Source of the DNA: Solirubrobacteraceae bacterium | GTDB lineage: Bacteria; Actinomycetota; Thermoleophilia; Solirubrobacterales; Solirubrobacteraceae | DNA length: 64,000 nt | Direction: 5' to 3' | NCBI GenBank assembly: GCA_029263125.1 | Contig: JAJCYD010000008.1 | Location: 38,129 to 102,128, forward strand | Shown: piece after piece, positions 34,312 through 43,863 of the stretch | Layout: every line of letters starts with the position of its first letter | How positions within the stretch are numbered: the first letter of the stretch is position 1 | Made by a program: the position numbers and the translations under genes | The notes under the pieces: model-generated | The model's input: the letters and a program-made list of their open reading frames with translations, nothing else | The model's database searches: none | Told to the model about the DNA's origin: nothing

Positions 34312-35502
34312 CTAGGGTCCCTCGCCGACCTGGTCGGGGCGCTCGCCGAGCTTGATGGTCACGTCGCGCGGCTTGCCGTCGCGGTACACGCGCAGCACGA
34401 CCTCGTCGCCCGAACGCTTGGGCAGCAGCGCCACGCCGAGCGCCGCCGCGCTGCCCAGCGGCTTGCCGTCGACGGCCGTGATGATGTCGCCGCCGTTTTT
34501 GATCGTGCGGGCCTGAAAGCGCGTCTCCTTGCCACCGGACCGCAGCCCGGCCTCATCCGCGGGCCCGTCCTTGACGACGTCCTGCACCCACGCGCCCGCG
34601 GTCACCGGCAGCTTGAAGCGCCGCGCGAGCTGCGGGTAGATCCGCGCGGTCGCGACCCCGAGGTAGGCGTAGTCGACCTCGCCGTCCTTGCGCAATGCCA
34701 TGAGCGTGCGACGGACGACCTCGACGGGGATCGCGTACCCGACGCCCTCCCCCGTGCCGCTCTCCGAACGGATCTGCGAGTTGATGCCGAGCACCTCGCC
34801 CTTGGCGTTGACGAGCGGCCCGCCGGAGTTGCCGCGGTTGATCGCGGCGTCGGTCTGGATCGCGCCGGCGATCTCAAAGCCCGTCAACGACGTGATCGAG
34901 CGGTCGATCGCCGACACCACGCCGACCGACAGCGACTGGGGCTCGCCGAACGGCGAGCCGATCGCCGCGACGGGCGATCCCACGCGCAGGTCCTCCGCCG
35001 AGCCCAGCGAGAGCGGACGCAGACGCAGGCCGGCAGGGTCGATCTTCAGCAGCGCCAGGTCGGCGTTGGGATCGAAGCCGACGATCGTCGCAGCGACCTC
35101 GTTGCCGTCGGCGAAGGCGACGTAGACCTCCTTGGCCTTCTTGATCGACGACCCGGTCCCGTCGGTGACGACGTGGGCGTTGGTGACGATCTCGCCGCCA
35201 TCCCCCAGCACGAAGCCCGACCCGATGCCACGACCGTCCTCCCCACCCGGCGCCGACGAGCCGCTCAGGACGCTGAAGACCGTGACGACGCCGGGCGAGT
35301 CGCGCGCGTAGATGCGCGCCGGATCGAATCCGCGGGCCGTTGGGGCGCCGCGCAGCACCTCGACGGTCGTGACGCGCTCGACGGTGCGCGCCGGCCCGCC
35401 CGACGCCGAGGCGTCGTCACCTGGGCCGATGGCCTGCTTGTCACCGCAGCCGCCGACTGCCAGCGCAGCGAGCGCGACCGCCCAGGCCGCCGCGCGCCTC
35501 AC
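34312..35502 (-). CDS. HtrA/DegQ-type serine protease (lipoprotein)
   Basis: 396 residues from GTG 35502, chosen because it overlaps the kinase stop (GTGA) and gives a short lipoprotein signal with VGGC (Cys19). The catalytic triad is His110 (TNAHVV), Asp148 (PNADLALL) and Ser226 (NRGNSGGPL). One PDZ domain occupies about 300-390. It follows a two-component operon, the arrangement of envelope-stress MprAB/PepD or CssRS/HtrA systems. Confidence 0.95.
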   Translation of the reverse strand: MRRAAAWAVALAALAVGGCGDKQAIGPGDDASASGGPARTVERVTTVEVLRGAPTARGFDPARIYARDSPGVVTVFSVLSGSSAPGGEDGRGIGSGFVLGDGGEIVTNAHVVTDGTGSSIKKAKEVYVAFADGNEVAATIVGFDPNADLALLKIDPAGLRLRPLSLGSAEDLRVGSPVAAIGSPFGEPQSLSVGVVSAIDRSITSLTGFEIAGAIQTDAAINRGNSGGPLVNAKGEVLGINSQIRSESGTGEGVGYAIPVEVVRRTLMALRKDGEVDYAYLGVATARIYPQLARRFKLPVTAGAWVQDVVKDGPADEAGLRSGGKETRFQARTIKNGGDIITAVDGKPLGSAAALGVALLPKRSGDEVVLRVYRDGKPRDVTIKLGERPDQVGEGP

Positions 35503-36899
35503 GCCGGGAGCTCGAAGGAGAACGTGGTGCGCCCCGGGACGCTGTCGACATCCAGCGATCCGTGCATGCATTCGGCCAGCTCGCGCGCGATCGCCAGGCC
35601 CAAGCCCGAGCCCTGCGCGTCGTCAGACGTGAAGAACGGCTCGAAGACGCGGTCCACCGCATCGTCGCGCAGCCCCGGACCGCAGTCGCTGACGCCGAGC
35701 CGGACCGCGCCGTTGCGTCGCGCCGCCGTGACGACGACGTCGGTGCCGACGGGCGTGTGCGTCAGCGCGTTGTCGAGCAGGATTCGCAGGATCTGAGCCA
35801 CGCGCTCAGGATCGCAGACGGCCTCGATGCGGTGGCCCGCCACGCGCAGCGCCAGGTCGGACTCGTGCTTGCCCAGCGCGGGACCGAACTCCGACGTCAC
35901 GCGGCTGGCCAGCTCGCCGAGGTCGGTCCGCTCGGGGCGCAGAACGAGCGAGCCGGCCTCGAGCTTGGAGAGGTCCAGCAGATCAGTCGCGAGCTTGCCC
36001 AGCCGCGCGACCTGCTCGCGCACGACGGCCACGAACTCGCGCCGCGTGTCGTCGTCGAGGTCCTCGTCCTCCAGCAACTCGAGGAAGCCCCCGAGCGAGA
36101 AGATCGGGGTCCGCAGCTCGTGCGAGGCCGTCGTGATGAAGCGCCGGCGCGCCGTCTCGACCTCGGCGAGCTGGCGCTGCATGTCGTCCAGTGCCCGGGC
36201 GAGCTGTCCCAGCTCGTCCTCGGACTCGGCCGGAAAGACCGCCGTGAAGTCACCGCCCGCGACGCGCTCGGCGCCCTGCTCGAGCAGCTTCACGCGGCGT
36301 GCGATCGCGTTGGACACGACGAAGCCGCCCCCGAGCGCGAGCAGCAGGCCGAGCCCGCCGGCGATCAGGATCTGGCGGCGAATCAGCGCGACGTTGCCCT
36401 GCACCTCAGACAGCGGCGACATGAACACGACCACGTGGCTGACCTTGCCGCCGGTGCGGATCGGCTCGGCGACCTGGCCGAGCAGGACGCTGCCGCGATA
36501 CTCCGATCCCTGCGCCTCGCGCCCGCTGGTAGCCGCATCGACGGCGACGTCGTAGCGCAGGCCGTCCCGGCGCACCTCCGCGGTGGACTCCGACAGGATC
36601 GCGCTCGGCTGGACGCCCTCGGAGCCGTTGCCCACCGTCAGCACGGTGACGCGCGTGCTGGTCGCGTCGCCGATCTCGCCGACGGCCTGGTTGAGCTGGC
36701 GGGCGGTGTCCTGGCGCACGACCGCCTGCTCGATCCGCGGGGTGAAGTCGCGCGCCGTGCGCGCCAGCGAGCGGTACTTCTGCTCGCGCAGCGAGGACTC
36801 CAGCTGCGGCGTGACGTAGAAGAACATGACGCCGACCGCCACGAGCGTGACGCCGAAGAACAGCACCGACAGCCGCGAGCGCAGCGACCGCAGGCGCAC
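35499..36899 (-). CDS. Sensor histidine kinase (envelope-stress type)
   Basis: 466 residues. Two helices (about 10-29 and 177-197) frame a periplasmic sensor of about 145 residues, then HAMP (198-250), HisKA with His260 in ASHELRTP, and HATPase with N box ILLDNALTHTP, SDCGPGL and GSGLGLAIARE. It is 3 nt downstream of its regulator and overlaps htrA, so the three genes form one operon that probably monitors misfolded envelope protein. Confidence 0.95.
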   Translation of the reverse strand: MRLRSLRSRLSVLFFGVTLVAVGVMFFYVTPQLESSLREQKYRSLARTARDFTPRIEQAVVRQDTARQLNQAVGEIGDATSTRVTVLTVGNGSEGVQPSAILSESTAEVRRDGLRYDVAVDAATSGREAQGSEYRGSVLLGQVAEPIRTGGKVSHVVVFMSPLSEVQGNVALIRRQILIAGGLGLLLALGGGFVVSNAIARRVKLLEQGAERVAGGDFTAVFPAESEDELGQLARALDDMQRQLAEVETARRRFITTASHELRTPIFSLGGFLELLEDEDLDDDTRREFVAVVREQVARLGKLATDLLDLSKLEAGSLVLRPERTDLGELASRVTSEFGPALGKHESDLALRVAGHRIEAVCDPERVAQILRILLDNALTHTPVGTDVVVTAARRNGAVRLGVSDCGPGLRDDAVDRVFEPFFTSDDAQGSGLGLAIARELAECMHGSLDVDSVPGRTTFSFELPA

Positions 36900-36902
36900 G
36901 GC

Positions 36903-37616
36903 TCAGGTCTCCGTGTCGCGGAAGCGGTAGCCGACGCCGCGCACCGTGAACAGGTACTCCGGCTGCTTGGCATCAAGCTCGAGCTTCTCGCGCAGGTGCC
37001 GGATGTGGACGTCGATCGTGCGCGGATCGCGGTATGCGGCATCGCCCCAGATGCGCGTCAGGAGGTTCTCGCGGGTGAACACCCTCCCGGGATGGGTGGC
37101 CAGCGCGCCGAGGATCTCAAACTCGACGAACGTCATCTGCACGAGCTCGCCGCGCACCGACACCGAGCGCTTGGCGAAGTCGATCACCAGCCCGGCGATC
37201 TCCAGCGGGCCATCGCTCGGCGCCAGCGCGTCGTCGGGGCGCATGTCGGCGCGGCGCAGCGCCGCCTTCACGCGGCTGCGGAACTCGCGCATCGAGAACG
37301 GCTTGGTGATGTAGTCGTCGGCGCCGATCTCCAGCCCGACGACCTTGTCGATCTCCTCCGCGCGCGCCGTGAGCATGATGATCGGCACCGTGCTGCGCGC
37401 GCGGATGCGGCGGCAGACCTCAAGTCCGTCGATCTTCGGCAGCATGAGGTCCAGCACGACGAGGTCATAGCTTCCCTCGGCGAAGCGCGACAGGGCGGCG
37501 CTGCCGTCTGTCGCCTGGACGACCTCGTAGCCGTCCTTGCGCAGCGGGTAGGACAGCAGCGTCTGGATGGCGTGCTCGTCATCGACGAGGAGGATGCGGG
37601 GGGCGCGATCCACCAT
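36903..37616 (-). CDS. OmpR-family response regulator
   Basis: 237 residues from ATG 37616. Receiver pocket VDDE at 11-14, Asp56 in VVLDLMLP, Lys in TKPF, and the winged helix with RTIDVHIRHLREKLE and RGVGYRFRD. CACTAT lies 5 nt before the ATG on the minus strand. Regulates, by context, the kinase and HtrA protease downstream. Confidence 0.95.
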   Translation of the reverse strand: MVDRAPRILLVDDEHAIQTLLSYPLRKDGYEVVQATDGSAALSRFAEGSYDLVVLDLMLPKIDGLEVCRRIRARSTVPIIMLTARAEEIDKVVGLEIGADDYITKPFSMREFRSRVKAALRRADMRPDDALAPSDGPLEIAGLVIDFAKRSVSVRGELVQMTFVEFEILGALATHPGRVFTRENLLTRIWGDAAYRDPRTIDVHIRHLREKLELDAKQPEYLFTVRGVGYRFRDTET

Positions 37617-37667
37617 GCCCAATAGTGTGACGAGGATGTTGCGCCGGCCCGCCGACCCGCACGCCTG

Positions 37668-39452
37668 ATGGCCGATCCGCGGATGTACCGGGCGGCGTTG
37701 ATCCCGGTCCTCTTCGCGCTCGTGCTGCTCGCCTTCTCGCTGGAGAATCGCCCGCGCCCGCTGACCACGACGCTTGCTCCCGACGCGTTCGGCGGCGAGC
37801 GGGCCTTCGATCGGGCCTATGGCAGCGACGGCGGGCTGGCCGACCGCTTCCCCAGCCGCCGGCCGGGCTCTGCCGGCGACCAGGGGCTCGCCGACGTCGT
37901 CGAGCAGGAGTTCAAGCAGGCCCGAGGCTTTCGCGTTCGCACCACCACGCATGCCGGCGAGACGATCGACGGGCGCCGCGAGCTGCGAACCGTCATCGCC
38001 GAGCGCACCGGCACCATCGACGAGCGCATCGTCGTCGTCGCCCACCGCGATGCCGCCGGCTCGCCCGCAGAGGCCGAGCTGTCGGGCACGGCGGTGTTGC
38101 TGGAGCTCGCCCGGGTCTTCGGCGCTCCACGCCAGACGCAGCGCACCCTGACGCTCGTCTCGACCAGCGGCGGCAGCGGCGGCGCCGCAGGAGCCGCGGC
38201 GCTTGCGGAGGATCTCGACGGTCCGTTCGCGGGCGTGCTCGTGCTCGGCGACCTCGCATCGCGCAACGTCCGCGCGCCGCTGCTGGCGACATCGTCCAAC
38301 GACCTCGGCGCCACGCCGCAGCGGCTGCGCAGAACCGTGCAGGAGGCACTGCGACTGGAGGGATCCAGTGCCCGCCAGCCCCGCGCGCTAATCCAGTTCG
38401 CGCGCCTGGCCCTGCCGGGAACCTACGGCGAGCAGGGAGCGTTGCTGGCGGGCGGCCTGCCAGCCGTCGGGCTGTCGATCGGTGGCGACCGCCCACCGCC
38501 GCCGGGGGCCCCGATCTCCAGCGCGCGCATGGAGGAGCTCGGCCGCGTCGCGCTGCGGACGATCACGGCGCTCGACACGGCCTCAGGCGGGCGGCCCGTC
38601 AGCCCGCAGGCGACCAGCAGCGATCTGGTCACGAGCCGCAAGGTGCTGCCGGGCTGGGCGGTGCGGCTGTTCACCGGCGCCCTGCTGCTTGCTCCCCTCG
38701 TGGTCATCGTCGACGCGCTCGCGGCGCTGCGACGCGCGCGCGAGCCGGTGCTGCTCTGGCTGCGCTGGACGCTTGCGTGCGCACTGCCCATCGCCGTGAC
38801 GGCGCTGTTCGCGATCGCGCTCGGCGCGGTGGGCCTGCTCGCCGCCACGCCCGACGTGCCCGTCTCCCCGCAGGCGCTGCCCGCGCAGGTCCCGGCGCTG
38901 CTTTCCGTCGGCCTCGTGCTCGTGCTGGCGTGGGTCTGGCTGCGGCCGGTCGTGCTTCGCGTGACGCGGTCGGTGGGCGATCCGTCCTCGCCCGGCGCCG
39001 CCGCGGCCGTCCTGCTCGTCGCGCTGACGGTGACGGTCCTCGTGTGGATCGCCAACCCGTATGCCGCCGCCGCCGTGGCCCCCGGCCTCCACATCTGGCT
39101 GTTTGCGCTGGCACCGGATCTACGGCTGAGCGCCGGGCTGCGCGTCGCGCTCGTCGCGCTGGGTATCGTCCCGGTGGTGATCATCCTCATCGCGGTTGCG
39201 AGCTCCCTCGGCCTGAGCGTGATCGACGCCGCCTGGGAGGCGCTGCTCGTCGTCACCGGCGGCCACGTCTCCGCGTTCGGCGTGCTGCTGTGGGGGCTGT
39301 TGGGAGGCTGCGCGGCCGCAGCCGTGATGATCGCCCTGCGAGGCGGAGCGCCCGTCACCGGCGACGAGCTGTCGATCACCGTGCGGGGTCCACAAGGCTA
39401 TGCCGGTCCCGGCTCGCTGGGTGGCACCGACTCGGCCTTGAGGCGCTCGTGA
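37668..39452 (+). CDS. M28-like membrane protein lacking catalytic residues
   Basis: 594 residues. An N-terminal anchor (about 7-23) precedes a domain of some 280 residues with M28 aminopeptidase layout: VVVAHRDAAG (His126, Asp128), SGTAVLLELARVF and LTLVSTSGG. The second metal-binding Asp (normally DDNASG) is replaced by EAELSG, and the catalytic Glu-Glu pair is replaced by GGSGG, so it is probably not a peptidase. Seven or more helices follow from about 325. Followed 21 nt later by a sortase, it may support surface protein assembly. Confidence 0.82.
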   Translation: MADPRMYRAALIPVLFALVLLAFSLENRPRPLTTTLAPDAFGGERAFDRAYGSDGGLADRFPSRRPGSAGDQGLADVVEQEFKQARGFRVRTTTHAGETIDGRRELRTVIAERTGTIDERIVVVAHRDAAGSPAEAELSGTAVLLELARVFGAPRQTQRTLTLVSTSGGSGGAAGAAALAEDLDGPFAGVLVLGDLASRNVRAPLLATSSNDLGATPQRLRRTVQEALRLEGSSARQPRALIQFARLALPGTYGEQGALLAGGLPAVGLSIGGDRPPPPGAPISSARMEELGRVALRTITALDTASGGRPVSPQATSSDLVTSRKVLPGWAVRLFTGALLLAPLVVIVDALAALRRAREPVLLWLRWTLACALPIAVTALFAIALGAVGLLAATPDVPVSPQALPAQVPALLSVGLVLVLAWVWLRPVVLRVTRSVGDPSSPGAAAAVLLVALTVTVLVWIANPYAAAAVAPGLHIWLFALAPDLRLSAGLRVALVALGIVPVVIILIAVASSLGLSVIDAAWEALLVVTGGHVSAFGVLLWGLLGGCAAAAVMIALRGGAPVTGDELSITVRGPQGYAGPGSLGGTDSALRRS

Positions 39453-39473
39453 TTCGCAGGATGGGCCACTAGC

Positions 39474-40157
39474 GTGCGGCGGGCGCTGCGAACGCTGTCG
39501 ACGGTGCTGATCGTCTCGGGTCTGCTGATGCTCACCGACGCGGGGATGACGCTCGCGTGGCAGGAGCCGGTGTCGGCGATCTACGCGAGCGTCGTGCAGG
39601 GTCGCCTCGGCGATGACCTGCGCAAGCTCGAGCTCGCGCCGCCGAGCTCCACCGACCTCGCCGCGCTGCGCTCGCTGGAGTCCGAGCGCAAGCGCATGGC
39701 GTTCCTCTCGCGCTCGCTACGCCGCGACGCGGAGGCCGGCGAAGCCGTCGGGCGCATCGGCATACCCCGGATCGACGCGGACCTCGTCGTCGTCAAGGGC
39801 ACCGATACCGTGACGCTGCGCAAGGGTCCCGGCCTCTACGAGGACAATCCGTTGCCCGGGGCGCCCGGCACGGTGGCCATCGCCGGGCATCGCACGACCT
39901 ACGGGGCGCCGTTTCGCAAGATCGACAAGCTGCGACCGAAGGACGAGATCACGGTCGACATGCCCTACGGCCGCTTCGTCTACAAGGTCGAGAAGACGCG
40001 GATCGTCAAGCCGACAGAGGTCTCGGTGGTCAGGCGCGTCTCGTATGACCGCCTCGTCCTGTCGGCCTGCCATCCGCTCTACAGCGCCGCCAAGCGCATC
40101 ATCGTCTTCGCGCGCCTGGAGTCGGCCGAGCCCAAGGGCGCGGCACTTGCAGGCTGA
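39474..40157 (+). CDS. Sortase family transpeptidase
   Basis: 227 residues. An N-terminal membrane helix (about 8-28) orients the catalytic domain outside. The triad is His139 (IAGHRTTYG), Cys199 (LSACHPLYSA) and Arg208 (KRIIVFAR). The layout fits the class E/F sortases of actinobacteria. GTG 39474 is the only plausible start before the anchor. It would join surface proteins to the wall or polymerise them; no sortase substrate with a visible sorting signal is in the window. Confidence 0.92.
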   Translation: MRRALRTLSTVLIVSGLLMLTDAGMTLAWQEPVSAIYASVVQGRLGDDLRKLELAPPSSTDLAALRSLESERKRMAFLSRSLRRDAEAGEAVGRIGIPRIDADLVVVKGTDTVTLRKGPGLYEDNPLPGAPGTVAIAGHRTTYGAPFRKIDKLRPKDEITVDMPYGRFVYKVEKTRIVKPTEVSVVRRVSYDRLVLSACHPLYSAAKRIIVFARLESAEPKGAALAG

Positions 40158-40218
40158 CGTGCACCGGATAGATGCGTAGTGCGCACGCCCAGCGCTCAAG
40201 TGCGCCACGCCCGCGCTC

Positions 40219-40224
40219 GATAGC
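40219..40224 (+). promoter_or_regulatory. -10-like element GATAGC of FlgM-like ORF
   Basis: Ends 6 nt before GTG 40231. It differs from consensus at both ends, so support is moderate. Confidence 0.35.
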
Positions 40225-40230
40225 GCTCAT

Positions 40231-40488
40231 GTGATTCGCACCCAGGAGCTCCGGCTGCGCATCGAGCGCGCGGACTACACGGTCGATCCCAAGCTCGTGG
40301 CCGACGCGATGTGGCGCCGGGCGGTCAGTCACAGGCGGTGGTGGAAGCCGGCAACCGACCGCACGACGCCCGCCGCGGTCAGCGTCACCTCCGCCGGTCC
40401 GCCGGTGACCGATCCGATCCATGTGAGCGGCGCCGCCGCTTCGGCCGCCTCGCGATCGCGGGGCGACACGCAGACGCACAGCTCGTAG
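40231..40488 (+). CDS. FlgM-like anti-sigma ORF overlapping thiL
   Basis: Open frame of 85 codons. Residues 5-29 ([19 protein letters not shown] then ADAMWRRA) match the core of FlgM anti-sigma-28 proteins, where the GxYxVDxxxVAxxM pattern contacts sigma. After residue 33 the frame runs antisense into the end of thiL for about 160 nt and has no family character. Either the gene is real with a random tail, or it is a truncated gene whose true end has been lost. No flagellar gene is in the window. Confidence 0.45.
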   Translation: MIRTQELRLRIERADYTVDPKLVADAMWRRAVSHRRWWKPATDRTTPAAVSVTSAGPPVTDPIHVSGAAASAASRSRGDTQTHSS

Positions 40489-41276
40489 TCCTCGCCTGCC
40501 GCGGCCCCGAGCTCCCAGGCGGCGACGCCGAGCTGCTTGGCGACATCCGCGACCCCACCCGCCAGCGGCAGGGCGTCGAGATCGATGTCGAGGCCCGCTG
40601 CGCTGGAGCGCGCGAGATGGCCCGCGTCGGATGCCAGGCCGTCGGAGAGGTCGATCATCGCGTGTGCGCCGGCGCGCGCCAGCGCGCGACCCTCCGCAAG
40701 CCTGGGCTCGGGGCGCTGGTGGCGGCGAGCGAGCTCCCGCGGCCCGGTGGCACGGCCGTCGAGGATCGCCAGGCCGGCGCCCGACGCACCGAGCGTGCCC
40801 GTGACGCCGACGAGGTCGCCGACGCGCGCACCGTCGCGGCGCACGAGCTCGCGCTCGTCGTCGGCCCACCCGACGACCGTCACCGCGAGGGTCAGGGCCG
40901 GTGCGCGGCTGACGTCGCCGCCGATCAGCGCGACGCCATGGCGCTCGGCGAGGGCCGCCATCGCGTCGGCGAGCTGCAGCGCGGCGGCATCGCCGAAGCC
41001 CGCCGGCAGGCCCAGGGCGACATACGCCTCACCGGGCTCGGCGCCCATCGCGGCGAGGTCCGACAGGGCACCCGCCAGCGCCCGGTGGCCGGCATCGCCG
41101 GCGCTGGCCGTGACGCCGAGCGCGAAGTGCACGCCGTCGACCATCGCGTCGATCGACGTGACGGCCAGGGGCCTGGCGCGCACGACGGAGCAGTCGTCGC
41201 CGCTGCCCAGCAGCACGCGCTCCGGCGGCGGGCCGAACCGCTCGCGCATTGCGGCGATCAGCTCGAACTCGTGCAC
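40329..41276 (-). CDS. thiL: Thiamine-monophosphate kinase
   Basis: 315 residues. ATP-dependent phosphorylation of thiamine monophosphate to the diphosphate cofactor. Signatures include the N-terminal [43 protein letters not shown] and [17 protein letters not shown] 41276 begins the conserved FELI start of the family. It lies 16 nt after infA on the same strand. Confidence 0.96.
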   Translation of the reverse strand: MHEFELIAAMRERFGPPPERVLLGSGDDCSVVRARPLAVTSIDAMVDGVHFALGVTASAGDAGHRALAGALSDLAAMGAEPGEAYVALGLPAGFGDAAALQLADAMAALAERHGVALIGGDVSRAPALTLAVTVVGWADDERELVRRDGARVGDLVGVTGTLGASGAGLAILDGRATGPRELARRHQRPEPRLAEGRALARAGAHAMIDLSDGLASDAGHLARSSAAGLDIDLDALPLAGGVADVAKQLGVAAWELGAAAGEDYELCVCVSPRDREAAEAAAPLTWIGSVTGGPAEVTLTAAGVVRSVAGFHHRL

Positions 41277-41292
41277 TACATGCTGCGGCCGG

Positions 41293-41511
41293 CTAGCGGT
41301 GGCGGTAGACGATGCGCGCGCGGTCGAGGTCGTAGGGCGACAGCTCGCAGCGCACCCGATCGCCCGGCAGGATCCGGATGCGGAAGCGGCGCATCTTCCC
41401 CGCGACGTGACCCAGCACCATGTGCTCGTTGTCGAGCTTCACGCGGAACATCGCGTTCGGGAGAGCCTCGACGACCTCACCCTCGAATTCAACCTTCTCT
41501 TCCTTGGCCAT
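41293..41511 (-). CDS. infA: Translation initiation factor IF-1
   Basis: 72 residues, the standard S1/OB fold: [35 protein letters not shown] and [15 protein letters not shown]. Normally infA sits in the ribosomal protein cluster near map and rpmJ; here it stands between a penicillin-binding protein and thiL. It may be a relocated or second copy. TACCGT lies 8 nt before the ATG. Confidence 0.95.
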   Translation of the reverse strand: MAKEEKVEFEGEVVEALPNAMFRVKLDNEHMVLGHVAGKMRRFRIRILPGDRVRCELSPYDLDRARIVYRHR

Positions 41512-41550
41512 TGCGCTGAACGGTATCAGCGCGGAGGCCGGCCGCCCGGC

Positions 41551-43743
41551 TCAGGGCACGTCGGGCAACGGGTCGGGCTCGCCGGGGTCCTCGTTGTTGA
41601 TGTCCGGATCGATCGACACCGGCGGGCTGGGCTTGGGCGCCCGGGACGTGGGCGCAGGCTTGGAGTTCTTCGGCGCGGCCCCGCCAGACCCCGCGGGCGG
41701 GGCCACCGGCAGCGGCGGAGCCGTCCGCCTGGTCTGGCCGGTGTTGGGATCGACGTTGGGATCCGATGGGGCGGCGTCGCGCAGCGCCCGCTGGCTCTGC
41801 TTGCCCTTGAACAGCTTGGACTTGAAGGGCTGGGCGGGCTTCTTGAACGGCGCGCAGAACTTCTTCTTGGCGGACTTCATGTAGCGCCCCCAGATCTGCG
41901 CGGGGAACGTGCCACCGTCGACCGGGCCGCCGTTGAACAAGCGGCCCATCGGGATCTTGCCCTTCGGAAAGCCGACCCAGACGGAGGTCGCGATCTTCGG
42001 CGTGTAGCCGACGAACCAGGCGTCGGTGTTCTCGTCGGTCGTGCCGGTCTTGCCGCCGGCCGGGCAGCCGATCGCCGCGCGCGTGCCGGTACCGGACTTG
42101 ATGTTTTCCTGCAGGATCTTCGTCACCTCGAACATCGCCGCCGGCTTGAAGGCCTCGACGCGCTTGGGCTCTGAGAGGTCGTCGACCTTGCCGTCGGGGA
42201 AGGCGACCTCGGTGATCGCCTTGGGGGTGTTGCGCCAGCCGCCGGAGGCGATCGTCGCGTAGGCGTTGGCCATCTCCAGCGGGGAGCAGCAGTTCGTCAG
42301 GCCGCCAAGCGTCTCGGACGGATAGCCCTGCAGCTCGGACGTGATGCCGAGGTCCTTGGCGGCCTTGGCGACGACCTTGGGCCCGAGGTCCAGCGCGAGG
42401 CGCACGAAGACGGTGTTGTCGGAGCGCAGCGTCGCGGTGACGAGGTTCGGCGTGCCGCCCTTGCAGCGTCCGCCGTAGCAGTTGATGACGACGTTGTCGC
42501 CATACACCGGGTCCAGGCGAATGGGACCAGACGCGTAGCTCGTCGTCGCCGGGTTGATGCCCTTGCGGACCGCGGCGACGAGCGCCATAACCTTGAACGT
42601 CGAGCCCGGCTGGCGCTTGCCGTCCGCCGCGAGGTTGAACTCGGAGTCCTCGTACTTCGCCGAGGAGGCCATCGTGCGGATGTAGCCGTTTGAGGGATCG
42701 ATCGACACGATCGCCGACGACGGGGCGCCGCCGAAGCTCAGGTCCTTGGCGATCGCCGCACGCGCCTTCTCCTGGAGGTCGAGGTCGATCGTCGTCTTGA
42801 TCCGCAGGCCGCCGCTGCGGACCTCCTTGACGCTGTAGCGCTTGACCAGCTCGTCGGTGACGTAGTCAAAGAAGAAGCTCTCGCGCTTCTGGCGGAAGTA
42901 GCCGTTTGACTCGAGCTTCAGCGGCGTGGCGATCGCCTTCTTGGCTGCCGTCGGGGTGATGAAGCCGACGTCGGCCATCTTGCGCAGGACGCTGTTGCGA
43001 CGCGCGGTCGCCGGTCCCGGCGCACGGAACGGGTTGTACTGGCTGGGCGCCTGCGGCAGGCCGGCCAGCAGCGCGGACTCGGGCAGCGTCAGCTCGGAGG
43101 CGGGCTTGTTGAAATAGGCGCGCGCCGCGGCCTGCACGCCGACCGCCGTCTGGCCGCCGTTGGTGCCGTAGGGGACCGAGTTGATGTACTTGGTGAGGAT
43201 CCACGCCTTGCCCTCACGGCCGGAGTGGATGTTCTCGAGCTCCTCGGCGAGCTTTGCCTCGTGGACCTTACGCTTGAACGTGCGCTGGCGCAGGCCGGGA
43301 TACAGCGTGCGGATGAGCTGCATCGTCAGCGTCGAGCCGCCCTCGAGCGTCTTGCCGGAACTGGCGTTCTTGAACGCCGCGCGCACGACGCCCTCGAAGT
43401 CCACGCCCTTGTGCTTGTAGAAGCGCTGGTCCTCGATCGCGACGGTCGCGTCCTTCATCGTCTGCGGGATCTTCTTCGAGGAGATCGGCTCACGCAGGAC
43501 GTCGTTCTGGATCGTGCCCAGCTGCGTGCCGTCGGAGGCCAGGACGACCGACAGGCGGCCGGGATCCTGTGACTGCAGCGAGCTCAGCGCGGGCGCCGAG
43601 TTCGCCACGCCGACGACGTAGCCGACGGCGCTCAGCATCGCGATCACGGCACACGAGGTGACCACCGCGAGAGTGAGGATGATGACGCGGGCGGCGCCGC
43701 CTCGGCGGCGGCCCCGGCGCTGGCGTTCAAGGCGGGCGGACAT
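41551..43743 (-). CDS. Bifunctional penicillin-binding protein (class A)
   Basis: 730 residues from ATG 43743 (MSARLERQRR). A basic cytoplasmic tail and one anchor (about 19-47) precede the GT51 glycosyltransferase domain with ATVAIEDQRFYKHKG (Glu104) and GGSTLTMQLIR. The transpeptidase domain has STFK (381-384), SDN (441-443) and KTGT (565-568). A Pro/Ala/Asp-rich tail closes the protein. It polymerises and crosslinks peptidoglycan outside the membrane. TAGAAT on the minus strand about 50 nt upstream may be its promoter. Confidence 0.96.
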   Translation of the reverse strand: MSARLERQRRGRRRGGAARVIILTLAVVTSCAVIAMLSAVGYVVGVANSAPALSSLQSQDPGRLSVVLASDGTQLGTIQNDVLREPISSKKIPQTMKDATVAIEDQRFYKHKGVDFEGVVRAAFKNASSGKTLEGGSTLTMQLIRTLYPGLRQRTFKRKVHEAKLAEELENIHSGREGKAWILTKYINSVPYGTNGGQTAVGVQAAARAYFNKPASELTLPESALLAGLPQAPSQYNPFRAPGPATARRNSVLRKMADVGFITPTAAKKAIATPLKLESNGYFRQKRESFFFDYVTDELVKRYSVKEVRSGGLRIKTTIDLDLQEKARAAIAKDLSFGGAPSSAIVSIDPSNGYIRTMASSAKYEDSEFNLAADGKRQPGSTFKVMALVAAVRKGINPATTSYASGPIRLDPVYGDNVVINCYGGRCKGGTPNLVTATLRSDNTVFVRLALDLGPKVVAKAAKDLGITSELQGYPSETLGGLTNCCSPLEMANAYATIASGGWRNTPKAITEVAFPDGKVDDLSEPKRVEAFKPAAMFEVTKILQENIKSGTGTRAAIGCPAGGKTGTTDENTDAWFVGYTPKIATSVWVGFPKGKIPMGRLFNGGPVDGGTFPAQIWGRYMKSAKKKFCAPFKKPAQPFKSKLFKGKQSQRALRDAAPSDPNVDPNTGQTRRTAPPLPVAPPAGSGGAAPKNSKPAPTSRAPKPSPPVSIDPDINNEDPGEPDPLPDVP

Positions 43744-43863
43744 CGGGTCGGTCGTGCGGCGGCGCGCCGTATCGCGCGCGGCTGGCGTCGATTCTAGAGA
43801 CCGCGCCCGCCGCGCAAAGCAGTGGGCGCGTTCCTGCTCACGGGCGCTTGCCAAGATCTGACG

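Noticed and set aside
35562..37625. 687-codon plus-strand frame
   Set aside because: Antisense to the kinase/regulator genes; composition is that of a shadow frame.
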